Below are positions 30,019 through 37,987 of a stretch of DNA of 64,000 nt, one piece after another. Position numbers and translations under genes: made by a program. This DNA is from Bradyrhizobium cosmicum. Its GTDB lineage: Bacteria > Pseudomonadota > Alphaproteobacteria > Rhizobiales > Xanthobacteraceae. How positions within the stretch are numbered: the first letter of the stretch is position 1; every line of letters starts with the position of its first letter. The stretch lies in contig NZ_CP041656.2 in NCBI RefSeq assembly GCF_007290395.2, forward strand, positions 4,464,001 to 4,528,000. Direction: 5' to 3'. The notes beneath the pieces are model-generated. The model worked only from the letters and a program-made list of their open reading frames with translations, was not told the origin of the DNA and ran no database searches.

Positions 30019-30092
30019 TGGCTGGGGAACCTGGATTCGAACCAAGACAAACAGAGTCAGAGTCTGTTGTGCTACCGTTACACCATTCCCCA
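30019..30092 (-). tRNA. tRNA-Gln (anticodon CUG)
   Basis: Read on the minus strand, the 74 bases fold as a tRNA. The acceptor TGGGGAA pairs with TTCCCCA, and GCCA follows, so CCA is encoded. The anticodon stem ACAGA/TCTGT closes the seven-base loop CTCTGAC, giving anticodon CTG for the glutamine codon CAG. The T loop is GGTTCGAATCC. The U1-A72 closing pair is typical of tRNA-Gln. Its 3' end faces the caspase genes. Confidence 0.96.
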
Positions 30093-30264
30093 ACGGAATA
30101 GCCGAACAAATTCAATGACTTATCGACCTGTTCGGCTGCGGCCGGAAGCGCGTTCGGGCGCAAATCACGGCTCAGGCGTGGCAGCGTTCTACCCCCTCGT
30201 CCCGGGGCTGGCAAGCGCTGCGGTGCACGGAGCTGTTGACCAGGGGTGGGCCCTGGGGACGCGC

Positions 30265-30468
30265 CTATTCCGGCGCGAGCGTCGCGAGCCCGGCCTCGAT
30301 GATCGTGATCTCCTCGCTGACCTGCGCGATGGCCTGCCTCGGGTCGACGCCGGTCACCGATACCAGTTGCCGCAGCAGGTCCTGCCGATGCGTCAGGATC
30401 TCGTGGAGGGCCTCGCGATCATTCAGCCGCACATATCCTTCGACGATCAATTCAACGGAACGAGACAT
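30265..30468 (-). CDS. Small hypothetical helical protein
   Basis: 67 residues, with GAGAG four bases before the ATG. The sequence (MSRSVELIVEGYVRLNDREAL...) is helical and amphipathic with no signal, membrane helix or metal motif, and I do not recognise a family. It stands alone between the tRNA-Gln gene and the RNase Z remnant on the same strand as the latter. Confidence 0.6.
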   Translation of the reverse strand: MSRSVELIVEGYVRLNDREALHEILTHRQDLLRQLVSVTGVDPRQAIAQVSEEITIIEAGLATLAPE

Positions 30469-30590
30469 CGTACTCTCAAAACATGGATTATTGCCCAGGC
30501 ACCGAAGCTATCGCGATCGGCGCCCCCATGTGAGCAAGATGTCACGTCAACCTTGACCGGTAAGGATAACGCGCGCGCCATGGACCTCGA

Positions 30591-30761
30591 CTAGATCACG
30601 ATGTGGTCGAAGTCGGCGGCGATCCGCAGCAACTGGCGTTGCGTGCCCTTGCCGCAATCGACCAGGATGCGCTTGCCTTCGGCTTCAACGAGGAGGGCCG
30701 GATGGTTTCGTTCTGCCGAGGGAAAGCTGGCCGAGGTCCCGAGAAATGTCAGAGCAAACAT
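30591..30761 (-). pseudogene. Truncated ribonuclease Z-like (metallo-beta-lactamase fold) N-terminal remnant
   Basis: A 56-codon frame begins at the ATG at 30761 and reads [19 protein letters not shown], then [20 protein letters not shown] and [17 protein letters not shown] before a TAG at 30591. This follows the RNase Z start motif (FLGT...ERN-PALLV-G-RIL-DCGEGTQRQLL) but stops just before where the metal-binding THLHGDH motif should come. It can only be a broken gene or an unusual micro-protein. Downstream to 30469 I see no continuation with metal ligands. It lies 30 bases past the end of the ABM-domain gene on the same strand. Confidence 0.75.
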
Positions 30762-30791
30762 GATCACGCATCCGGCGGCACATGAGCGGCC

Positions 30792-31775
30792 TCACTGCCC
30801 CCAATGCCACGCGAGCAGCAGCGCGTACAGGCCCATCGATCCCGCATAGAGCGCGGCAAGCAGCGCGTATCCCGCGATCTGACGGCCGAGCGCCGCCTTC
30901 GGCGTAATCCACCAGTCGAGCGCCCTGAAGGCAGCAGGCACCAGCCACCAGCCGAGCAACTGGGTGCTGACGAGATTGCCTGCGAACAGCGACAGCCAGA
31001 CCGGCACGCCGTGGCTATCGATCAACGGAGCACTGACAAAAAAGCCCCAGAGGAAGACCACGGGATAGAGCACCAGCAGGACGATCAGGTTGCTCTTCCA
31101 GATCAGGGCCGGTCCCTGCTCCGGAGCCTGCGTCTTGCCGGCCGGGAACCAGAAGTTGAAGCCATAGCTCGCCCGCTTCACGCTCATGCCGGCGTTGAAG
31201 CGCGCGCCGTCCCTCAGCAGGGTCTGCCGCAAGGGCGAGTCGAGCCACGCATTGAGATTGGCGTCGCCGTCGAACGACAGGATGATGATCCATTCGTCGT
31301 GCAGGCCCGGGATCGGCCGCTCGATCTTGTGGCGCAGGAATCCCTTGAACTCGGCCTCCGCGGCCTGGATACGCTGCTGCCATTTCAGGAACGCGTCCTC
31401 GAGCCCGTCAGGAACCTTGAAGGAGATGACGGCGGAGACCGCGCTGTCGCGCTGAACGCCGCTGTCCGGCAGGATATGGACATCCTCCGAACCGACGAAG
31501 AAGCGCTGCACCTCCGCGATCAGCCTCGCCCGCACCTCGCTCTGAAGCCACGCGCGCGCGGCCGCCGGGCTTGCGAAACGCAGGATCGTCACCCAGTCGA
31601 CATGCGCCGGCGGCTGCGGCGGCACGACTTCCTGGCTGAGGAAGCCGGGCCATGCCTTGAGCACTTCGCCGACCTCGCCGTTCCAGCGCGCGAACGCGGC
31701 AAAGCCGTCATCCGCGATGCGGCGCTGGATGACGAGCGCGACCGGCTGGCCGGCTTGATCCGGTGATCCGTTCAT
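30792..31775 (-). CDS. Membrane-anchored protein with tandem ABM (antibiotic biosynthesis monooxygenase-like) domains
   Basis: 327 residues. Two ferredoxin-like ABM modules lie at about residues 12-100 (ALVIQRRIADDGFAAFARW..., WVTILRFASPAAARAWL) and 112-200 (AVISFKVPDGLEDAFLKWQQ..., WIIILSFDGDANLNAWL). Three hydrophobic helices follow in the C-terminal 110 residues (IVLLVLYPVVFLWGFFVSA and two more). ABM modules dimerise and often bind quinones, haem or small aromatics, but the fused version is of unknown function. It lies ten bases after the guanine deaminase gene on the same strand, so may be cotranscribed with it. Confidence 0.8.
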   Translation of the reverse strand: MNGSPDQAGQPVALVIQRRIADDGFAAFARWNGEVGEVLKAWPGFLSQEVVPPQPPAHVDWVTILRFASPAAARAWLQSEVRARLIAEVQRFFVGSEDVHILPDSGVQRDSAVSAVISFKVPDGLEDAFLKWQQRIQAAEAEFKGFLRHKIERPIPGLHDEWIIILSFDGDANLNAWLDSPLRQTLLRDGARFNAGMSVKRASYGFNFWFPAGKTQAPEQGPALIWKSNLIVLLVLYPVVFLWGFFVSAPLIDSHGVPVWLSLFAGNLVSTQLLGWWLVPAAFRALDWWITPKAALGRQIAGYALLAALYAGSMGLYALLLAWHWGQ

Positions 31776-31785
31776 CGCGTCCGCT

Positions 31786-33183
31786 TCAGCCTTTCTTGTA
31801 GAGGCGCTTGCCCATCACCCAGGTCTCGTCGACGCAGCGATCGTCGCCGACCATCATGACGGCAAACAGCATGCTCGCGGCCTCGTCCATCGTGCGCGGG
31901 CCGGCGCCGTCGGCGATCAGCGACTGGTGCCAGGGCTGCGCCGCCGGGCCGCCGTTGGGATCGAGCGCGACGAAATCAGCTTCCTTGCCCGGCTCGAAAT
32001 TGCCGAGCTTGTCGTCGATATAGAGGCCCTCAGCACCGCCCAGCGTGATCGACCAGAAGCCGCGATAGGGCGACAGCTTGTTGCGCTCGGCTTCGGCGAG
32101 ATCCTTGCGCACGGGATCGATGCTGCCGTCGAGCAGCGTGTTGTTGCACATGCCGACCTTGTAGGCGTCGTCCAGAACGTTGATCATCGAGAAGCGATTG
32201 CCGCCGCCCATATCCGTGCCGAACGACATCTTCACGCGGTGCTCCGGATCGGTGGCGCGGCCGAGGCGGAACAGGCCGCTGCCGAGGAACAGGTTCGAGC
32301 ACGGGCAGAACACCACCGCCGCGCCCTGCTTCGACATGCGGCGAAACTCGTTGTTGGAGAGATAGACGCCGTGGCCGCCCGAGAATTTCGGACCGACCAG
32401 GCCGAACTTCTCGTAGACGCCGAGGTAGTCCTGGCAATCCGGATGCTCGACCAGCACGCCGCTGCACTCGGCCGGGTTTTCGGAGATATGGGTGTTGACC
32501 CAGCAGTCCGGATGCTCGTGCTTGAGGCGCTGGCACGCCTTGAGCAGCTCAGGCGAGGCGCCGAAGGCGAAGCGTGGCGTGATGGCGTAGAGGTTGCGGC
32601 CTTTGTTGTGATACTGCGCGATCAGCCGCTTGCTGTCGCGATAGAAATTCTCGGGCGTGTCGACATAGTCCGCCGGCGCGTTGCGATCGATGCCGGTGAG
32701 GCCCGCGATCACGCGCATGTTGCGGCGGGCGGCTTCCTCGAACAGTTCTTCGGTCGAGACCGGCGAGGAGCTCGTGAACGCCTGGCAGGTGGTGGTTCCG
32801 GAGGCCAGCAGCGCGTCGAGGAAGCGCTTCACGCCCTCGCGCGCATAGTTGCGATCCTTGTATTTGAGCTCCTCCGGATAGATCCACATTTGCAGCCACG
32901 GCAAGAGCTGCTCGCCGTAGGCACCTAACACCCGGGTCTGCGGCAGATGGATGTGACCGTCGATGAAGCCCGGGACGATGATGCGGTCCTTGATGTGGGT
33001 GATCTGCACGCCCGGATGCGCAGCGGAGATATTGTCATAAGGACCGAACACCTTGATGACGCCGTCAGTGACGACCATGAGGCCGTCCTGATGAAATCGC
33101 GCGGCGGCCTGCTCGTTGCCGGCGTGCTTCCAGGGATCGTCGACGAAATCGAAGAACGTGCCGCGAATACCGACGGTGGTCAT
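31786..33183 (-). CDS. guaD: Guanine deaminase (amidohydrolase superfamily)
   Basis: 465 residues from the ATG at 33183, preceded by AAAGGAACC. Metal and catalytic motifs of the cyclic deaminase amidohydrolases are complete: PGFIDGHIHLPQ (HxH), VNTHISENPAE, GGHGVYL and FGTDMGGGNRFSM. The strings YGEQLLPWLQMWIYPEE and SGTTTCQAF are characteristic of GuaD. It converts guanine to xanthine and ammonia, feeding purine catabolism. The MFS transporter 14 bases upstream on the same strand could move purines or related compounds (inference). Confidence 0.9.
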   Translation of the reverse strand: MTTVGIRGTFFDFVDDPWKHAGNEQAAARFHQDGLMVVTDGVIKVFGPYDNISAAHPGVQITHIKDRIIVPGFIDGHIHLPQTRVLGAYGEQLLPWLQMWIYPEELKYKDRNYAREGVKRFLDALLASGTTTCQAFTSSSPVSTEELFEEAARRNMRVIAGLTGIDRNAPADYVDTPENFYRDSKRLIAQYHNKGRNLYAITPRFAFGASPELLKACQRLKHEHPDCWVNTHISENPAECSGVLVEHPDCQDYLGVYEKFGLVGPKFSGGHGVYLSNNEFRRMSKQGAAVVFCPCSNLFLGSGLFRLGRATDPEHRVKMSFGTDMGGGNRFSMINVLDDAYKVGMCNNTLLDGSIDPVRKDLAEAERNKLSPYRGFWSITLGGAEGLYIDDKLGNFEPGKEADFVALDPNGGPAAQPWHQSLIADGAGPRTMDEAASMLFAVMMVGDDRCVDETWVMGKRLYKKG

Positions 33184-33197
33184 GATTGGTTCCTTTC

Positions 33198-34415
33198 TCA
33201 AGTCTGTGCCGCGCGGCGCGCCGCAGGCAGCGAGATAGCAAGCAGCGTACCGGCGACGGCGCAGAGACCGAGATAAAGCCAGCCGATCGGCGCCTGCGTC
33301 GCTTCAGGCAGTACAGCCGCGATCGCCATGGCGCCGCTCACCGCGAGATAGCAGAGCGCGCTGATGAGGCCGCCGATCAGGCCGTGGTCGCGCTCGAACA
33401 GGCCGAGCGCCATGCCGTACATCATCGGACACAGCACGCCGCAGCCGCCGAGCACCAGCGCGCCGCCGATCGTGATCGACGTGAAATCGAGACCGAGAGT
33501 CATGCCCGTTACGGTCAGCACCGCGGCGCCGGCGAGGAACAGTGCGAAGGCACCGAAGCCCATCACGCGGGCCGGCATCCAACTCGCGAAACGCGCGCAG
33601 CCGAGCTCGCCGGCGAGGTTCACGCCACCAAGGCCGAGCGCGACGAGGCCATAGATGGCTGCCGAATGGCCAAGACCGGTCTGGTAGAAGAACGGGGCGA
33701 CGACGCCGAATGCGAGTTGCGCGCTGGCCGCCGCGGCGAACACCAGCACGAAGGCCATGAAGCCCGGACGGGCGAGCGCCTCGCGCAAGATGCTGGCGGT
33801 GCGGCGCGGATCGAACGGCGCGCGCCGGTCGGCCGGCAATGTCTCGGGCAGAAACAATACGACGATCGCGGCGACGATGGCCGCGGCGATCGCAATGATG
33901 ACGAAGACGCCGCGCCAGGACGTCAACTCGACGATGAAGCCGCCAGCCGCCGGCGCCAGCACGGGTGCAAGGCCCCAGGCCGCGCCAAGCAGGCCGGAGA
34001 TTGCCATGAGCTCGCGGCCGCGAAAACAATCAGCCGCCACCGCATAGGCGACCACGAGGCAGGTGCAGCCGCCGATGCCTTGCAGGAAGCGCAAGCCCAG
34101 CAGCAGCGAGGCGCTGGTGGCCAGCGCGCAGGCAATGCTCATGGCGATGAGCACCGTCAGACCCGTGAGCAGGACGTTGCGGCGACCGAGCGTGTCGGAG
34201 GCGATTCCGACCGGCACCAGCGCCAGACTCATGCCGAGCATGTAAGCGGTGACGGTGTTCTGCATCGACGCTGAATCGGTGGCGAGGTCCACCACCATCT
34301 GCGGCAGGCCGGGCGTATAGGCGTCAAGCGGGATCTGGCTGAACGGCACGACGCACAGCAGGATCGGCACGATCCCGCGCTTCGCGCAACCGGCGTCCGA
34401 AGCAAGTGCAGTCAT
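33198..34415 (-). CDS. MFS transporter, Bcr/CflA drug-resistance type
   Basis: 405 residues from the ATG at 34415, with GAGGGGG upstream. Twelve hydrophobic helices are visible. The DAYTPGLPQM motif near the start (Bcr/CflA family D-x-Y-x-P-x-xP) and VGIASDTLGRRNVLLTGL between helices 2 and 3 mark it as a drug:proton antiporter family member. It probably shares a transcript with guaD. Substrate is unknown; Bcr-type carriers export antibiotics, peptides or purine derivatives. Confidence 0.88.
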   Translation of the reverse strand: MTALASDAGCAKRGIVPILLCVVPFSQIPLDAYTPGLPQMVVDLATDSASMQNTVTAYMLGMSLALVPVGIASDTLGRRNVLLTGLTVLIAMSIACALATSASLLLGLRFLQGIGGCTCLVVAYAVAADCFRGRELMAISGLLGAAWGLAPVLAPAAGGFIVELTSWRGVFVIIAIAAAIVAAIVVLFLPETLPADRRAPFDPRRTASILREALARPGFMAFVLVFAAAASAQLAFGVVAPFFYQTGLGHSAAIYGLVALGLGGVNLAGELGCARFASWMPARVMGFGAFALFLAGAAVLTVTGMTLGLDFTSITIGGALVLGGCGVLCPMMYGMALGLFERDHGLIGGLISALCYLAVSGAMAIAAVLPEATQAPIGWLYLGLCAVAGTLLAISLPAARRAAQT

Positions 34416-34599
34416 GAAGCAACGCCCCCTCAGTGCCCGCCCCGTCTTTTCGTGCACGCGTTGAGACGTGACGATGCAGGTAGCGGATCTTGACGCGCGG
34501 GAGCGTGCCAGAACTGTGTATAAAAACTCTTAGGGGTTCCGGTTCAATCTGGCGGATAGTGCGAGCCATGCGGCGTGGTGAGCCCCAACACAAAATGCG

Positions 34600-34700
34600 A
34601 AAACAACCCCATGCACAGTAGAGATCGGATCGGAATCATTGACCTTTTTTTGATTTCGGCAAGAGCGAAATTTTCACTTGCGCCGTCGGGCAAAACAGGC
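34600..34700. repeat. Intergenic repeat fragment in a 390-base gap
   Basis: The gap 34416-34807 holds no gene that I can support. It contains AAAACAACCCCATGCACAGT (34601-34620), a T-tract and then GCCGTCGGGCAAAACAGGC (34682-34700), an order I remember from repeated Bradyrhizobium intergenic DNA. GTCGGGCAAAACA also echoes the motif at 25892-25905. Confidence 0.5.
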
Positions 34701-34807
34701 GCAGACTTGTATCATCCCCGATCGTGATTTCGCCGCCGCGCCAACGCTAGCAGCCGTTCGCAAGGCATCGCGGTTCTCATGCAAAGCCAGCTTCGACCAA
34801 GCCCAAA

Positions 34808-35581
34808 TCAGATCAAGAAGTCCTTGAGAGCTCCGAGGAACTGCCGCGGCGATTGAAGCTGCGGCACGTGCGCACATCCCGGAATGATCTTGAGTTCGGC
34901 GTGCGGCAATCCCGCCGCCAGCTCGCGCGACATCGGCAGAGGCGTTGCTTCGTCGTGCTCGCCGACCAGAACGAGGACCGGGACCTTCACCGCGGCAAGC
35001 TCAGCGCGAAGATCGAGGCCAGCCAACGCATCGCATGCGCTGCGAAACACGTCGGGATCCGTCCGCAAAAATGCTTCACGACGGTCCCGCATCAGTTCGG
35101 AGTGCTGTGCCTGAAAATCCGGCGCGAACAGGCGGCGCATCGCAACATCAGTGATGGCCTCCAGCCCTTTCTCGCGCGACACTTTCGCCATGTTGCGAAA
35201 CGCCTCGCGGCCAGGCTCCGAGAACGCCGCGCCGCTGTCGGCCAGAACAAGCTTGCTGGCGATCTCCGGATGCCGGATCGCCATCTGCAAGACAACGAAG
35301 CCGCCATAGCCATTGCCGAGCACGATCGCCGGCGCACCACTAGCCGCATCGCGCACGGCCTCGGCCATCCGATCCGCGACCGCGGCGAGGCCGCCCTCCA
35401 CCGCGCGTGAACGGCCGAACCCCGGCAACTCCGGCACGATGGTCCGAAAGGATTTTTCAAGTTCCGGCACGATCGCATCGAAACTCGCGCGATCCGACAG
35501 CAGCGAGTGGAACAGGAAGAGCGGCGTCCCCTCGCCCGATTGCGCTGCGTTGACGGTCCCGTTGGCAAGAAGCCTGTCCAT
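34808..35581 (-). CDS. Alpha/beta-hydrolase-fold protein with Gly at the nucleophile position
   Basis: 257 residues from the ATG at 35581, preceded by AAGGAAAGAC. The fold is clear: PLFLFHSLLSD oxyanion region, TIVPELPGFGRSR, acid residue in LVLVGEHDEATP, and His in IPGCAHVPQLQSP. The nucleophile elbow, however, reads LGNGYGGFV (residues 88-96), so Gly91 stands where Ser is expected in GxSxG. The protein may be a non-hydrolytic member, or it may use another residue. It is divergent from the GntR gene and could act in the same aldehyde/amide pathway (inference). Confidence 0.85.
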   Translation of the reverse strand: MDRLLANGTVNAAQSGEGTPLFLFHSLLSDRASFDAIVPELEKSFRTIVPELPGFGRSRAVEGGLAAVADRMAEAVRDAASGAPAIVLGNGYGGFVVLQMAIRHPEIASKLVLADSGAAFSEPGREAFRNMAKVSREKGLEAITDVAMRRLFAPDFQAQHSELMRDRREAFLRTDPDVFRSACDALAGLDLRAELAAVKVPVLVLVGEHDEATPLPMSRELAAGLPHAELKIIPGCAHVPQLQSPRQFLGALKDFLI

Positions 35582-35736
35582 GTCTGGTCTTTCCTTAACT
35601 TCGTCGGCGGGATCACGCCCGTTCGCGGACCGCGAGGCCCCGATTGATAAATCAACTGTCAGGGAATTCAAGCATTTGGCTCTTGACGTGAAATATCAGG
35701 ATTGTCAGATTGGAGCGAACGAGACCCGGAGTAATC

Positions 35737-36387
35737 ATGCTTTTACGCGAAAACATCTATGATCTTCTCAGGTCTGATATTTTAGCTTGTCGATTTGCGC
35801 CGGGTGATGAAATGCGCGAACAGGACCTGGCCGAGCGCTATTCGGTGAGCCGGCAACCGGTTCGGGATGCGCTTTTGCGACTGCAGCGCGAGCATCTCGT
35901 GACGGTGCAGCCGCGGCAGGGCTACCGGGTCACTCCGATCTCGCTGTCCGATGCCCGCGATCTCCTGCGCTTCCGCCTCGCACTTGAGCCGGCTTGCGTT
36001 GCCGAGGCGATCGAGAGCGCCCCTGACAGCGTCTTGAAATCGCTCGACGAATTTCGCCGCTTCTCGGGCAACCACGAGGACTTCATCGCCTACAATCGCG
36101 GCTTTCACACAGCGCTCGCCAACGCGTCCGGCAATCGCCGTATGGCGACGGCGCTGTGCGACCTGATCGGCCAGGCCGACCGGCTGGTCCGCGTCAGCGT
36201 GTCCAACCTGAAGGGGCATGACCCGGCAAAGCTCGTCGCCGAGCACGTCGCCCTGATCGACGCCATGCAACAGCGCGAGACGCGAACCGCCGCGCGCATC
36301 ATCAAGGCCCACATCGGAGCCACAGAAAAACGCGTCCTGCCGGCGCTCAAGCGCAACGCCGTCATCGTGGAAGAGAGGTCGTCATGA
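35737..36387 (+). CDS. GntR-family transcriptional regulator (FadR/FCD subfamily)
   Basis: 216 residues from the ATG at 35737, chosen because CCGGAGTAATC precedes it; a TTG at 35710 is less likely. The N-terminal winged helix is at about residues 5-70 (LRSDILACRFAPGDEMREQDLAERYSVSRQPVRDAL). The C-terminal FCD helical domain, with metal-binding His residues in YNRGFHTALA and AEHVALIDAM, senses small carboxylates in relatives. Its stop overlaps the aldehyde dehydrogenase start by four bases (ATGA). It likely controls this operon and perhaps the divergent hydrolase. Confidence 0.9.
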   Translation: MLLRENIYDLLRSDILACRFAPGDEMREQDLAERYSVSRQPVRDALLRLQREHLVTVQPRQGYRVTPISLSDARDLLRFRLALEPACVAEAIESAPDSVLKSLDEFRRFSGNHEDFIAYNRGFHTALANASGNRRMATALCDLIGQADRLVRVSVSNLKGHDPAKLVAEHVALIDAMQQRETRTAARIIKAHIGATEKRVLPALKRNAVIVEERSS

Positions 36388-37913
36388 ACATCCCGTCGAA
36401 ACCTGCGTCGATCGACGTCGAAATCCACGGCAATTTCATCGACGGGCGTGAAGTCGAGGCCGGAGGCGGCGCGATGCTTGACGTTCGCAATCCCGCGACC
36501 GGCGACGTGATCGCCCGCATCCCCAATTCTACCGCTGAGGACATCGACCGCGCCATGAAGAGCGCGCGCGCCGCGTTCGAAGGCAAAGCCTGGGGCGGCA
36601 TGGACACACGCGCGCGTGCCAGACTGGTCAACAGGCTCGCGGATGCTTTCGAGGCCAATCTCGACAGCCTGTACCGGCTGGAGACCCTCAACAACGGCCG
36701 GCCGATCAACGAGACCCGTGCCCAGCTCTCCCGCCTGCCCGATTTCTTCCGCTACTTTGCCGGCGTTGCGCTCGCACGTCGGGACTCCGTGATCCCCGTC
36801 GAAGGCGCATATCTGAACTACACGCTGCGCACCCCCATCGGTATCGTCGCCAATTGTACGCCGTTCAACCACCCGCTGATGATCCTGTGCAAATCGCTCG
36901 CCGTGGTGCTGGCGACCGGCTGCGTCACCGTGGTCAAGCCGTCCGAATACACGCCGCTGACGACACTGAAGCTGGCGCAGATCTTCACCGAGGCAGGCCT
37001 TCCGCCCGGCGTCTTCAACATCGTTCTCGGCCTGGGCCAGAGCGCCGGCAAGATGCTGGCCGAGCATGGCGACATCAACAAGCTGGTCCTGACCGGCGGC
37101 ACCGAGGCCGGCCGTATCGCCGGAAGCGCGGCCGCAAAAGTGTTCGCGCATCAGACCATGGAACTCGGCGGCAAGACGCCGGTGATGGTGTTCGACGATT
37201 TCGACGTCGACCGTGCCGTGAACTATGCCGCGTTCGGCGCTTTCATCGGCGCCGGACAAACCTGCGTCTGCGCTTCGCGCCATATCGTCCAGGCCTCGAT
37301 CTACGACGAATTCGTCGAGAAGCTGCAGGCCAAGACCCGCACGATCCGCGTCGGAGATCCCTTCGATGCAAACACCCAGATGGGCCCCGTGATCTCCGCC
37401 CGGCAGCGCGATCGCGTTCTCACCTACGCAGGCTACGGCCATGCGGACGGCGCGCGCCTCGTCACCGGAGGCGTTGCCGCGAAGGTGCCGGGCCATGACA
37501 ACGGCTATTTCGTCGAGCCGACCGTGTTCGCGGACGTCACATCCGACATGCGCATCTTCCAGGAGGAAGTGTTCGGTCCCTTCACCTCGGTGACGCCGTT
37601 CAAGGACGAGGCCGATGCGCTTCGGCTTGCGAACGACTCGCCGTTCGGCCTCGCCGCCGCGATCCGCACCCGCGACGTCGGGCGCGCTCATCGCGTCGCC
37701 GCGTCCGTCAAGGCCGGCATTGTCTGGATCAACGATCACCACCGGCTTGATCCGGCCTCGCCCTGGGGCGGCGTCGACGATTCCGGGATCGGCCGCGAAT
37801 GCGGCACCGAGAGTTTCAACGACCACTTCAACACCAAGAGCGTGATGGTCGCGACCCACGAGCAGCCGTTCGACTGGTACCGCGACACGGCCAATCAGAA
37901 ACGGCTGAACTAG
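36384..37913 (+). CDS. NAD(P)-dependent aldehyde dehydrogenase
   Basis: 509 residues, normal for the family. The catalytic Cys294 in GAGQTCVCASRH and the general base Glu260 in MELGGKTP are both present. The cofactor segment KPSEYTPLTTLKLAQI and glycine motif LTGGTEAGR are also present. It oxidises an aldehyde to a carboxylic acid; the substrate is unknown. Translation is coupled to the GntR gene just upstream, and an MFS permease and an amidase follow on the same strand. The set suggests uptake and breakdown of an amide or aromatic compound through an aldehyde (inference). Confidence 0.93.
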   Translation: MNIPSKPASIDVEIHGNFIDGREVEAGGGAMLDVRNPATGDVIARIPNSTAEDIDRAMKSARAAFEGKAWGGMDTRARARLVNRLADAFEANLDSLYRLETLNNGRPINETRAQLSRLPDFFRYFAGVALARRDSVIPVEGAYLNYTLRTPIGIVANCTPFNHPLMILCKSLAVVLATGCVTVVKPSEYTPLTTLKLAQIFTEAGLPPGVFNIVLGLGQSAGKMLAEHGDINKLVLTGGTEAGRIAGSAAAKVFAHQTMELGGKTPVMVFDDFDVDRAVNYAAFGAFIGAGQTCVCASRHIVQASIYDEFVEKLQAKTRTIRVGDPFDANTQMGPVISARQRDRVLTYAGYGHADGARLVTGGVAAKVPGHDNGYFVEPTVFADVTSDMRIFQEEVFGPFTSVTPFKDEADALRLANDSPFGLAAAIRTRDVGRAHRVAASVKAGIVWINDHHRLDPASPWGGVDDSGIGRECGTESFNDHFNTKSVMVATHEQPFDWYRDTANQKRLN

Positions 37914-37987
37914 CAGAACTGCAAGCGGCCGACCGCCCGTAGAAGGCGGCCCGCATCAACCAGAACAACAGTCAAGGGAGAGCGTAA

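Noticed and set aside
30019..30092. tRNA-Gln as an active island attachment site
   Set aside because: No integrase gene and no second copy of the tRNA 3' end were seen in the window; only the suggestive position remains.
36105..37859. 584-codon minus-strand frame
   Set aside because: It is the reverse of the aldehyde dehydrogenase and GntR genes, with no ribosome site and no motif.
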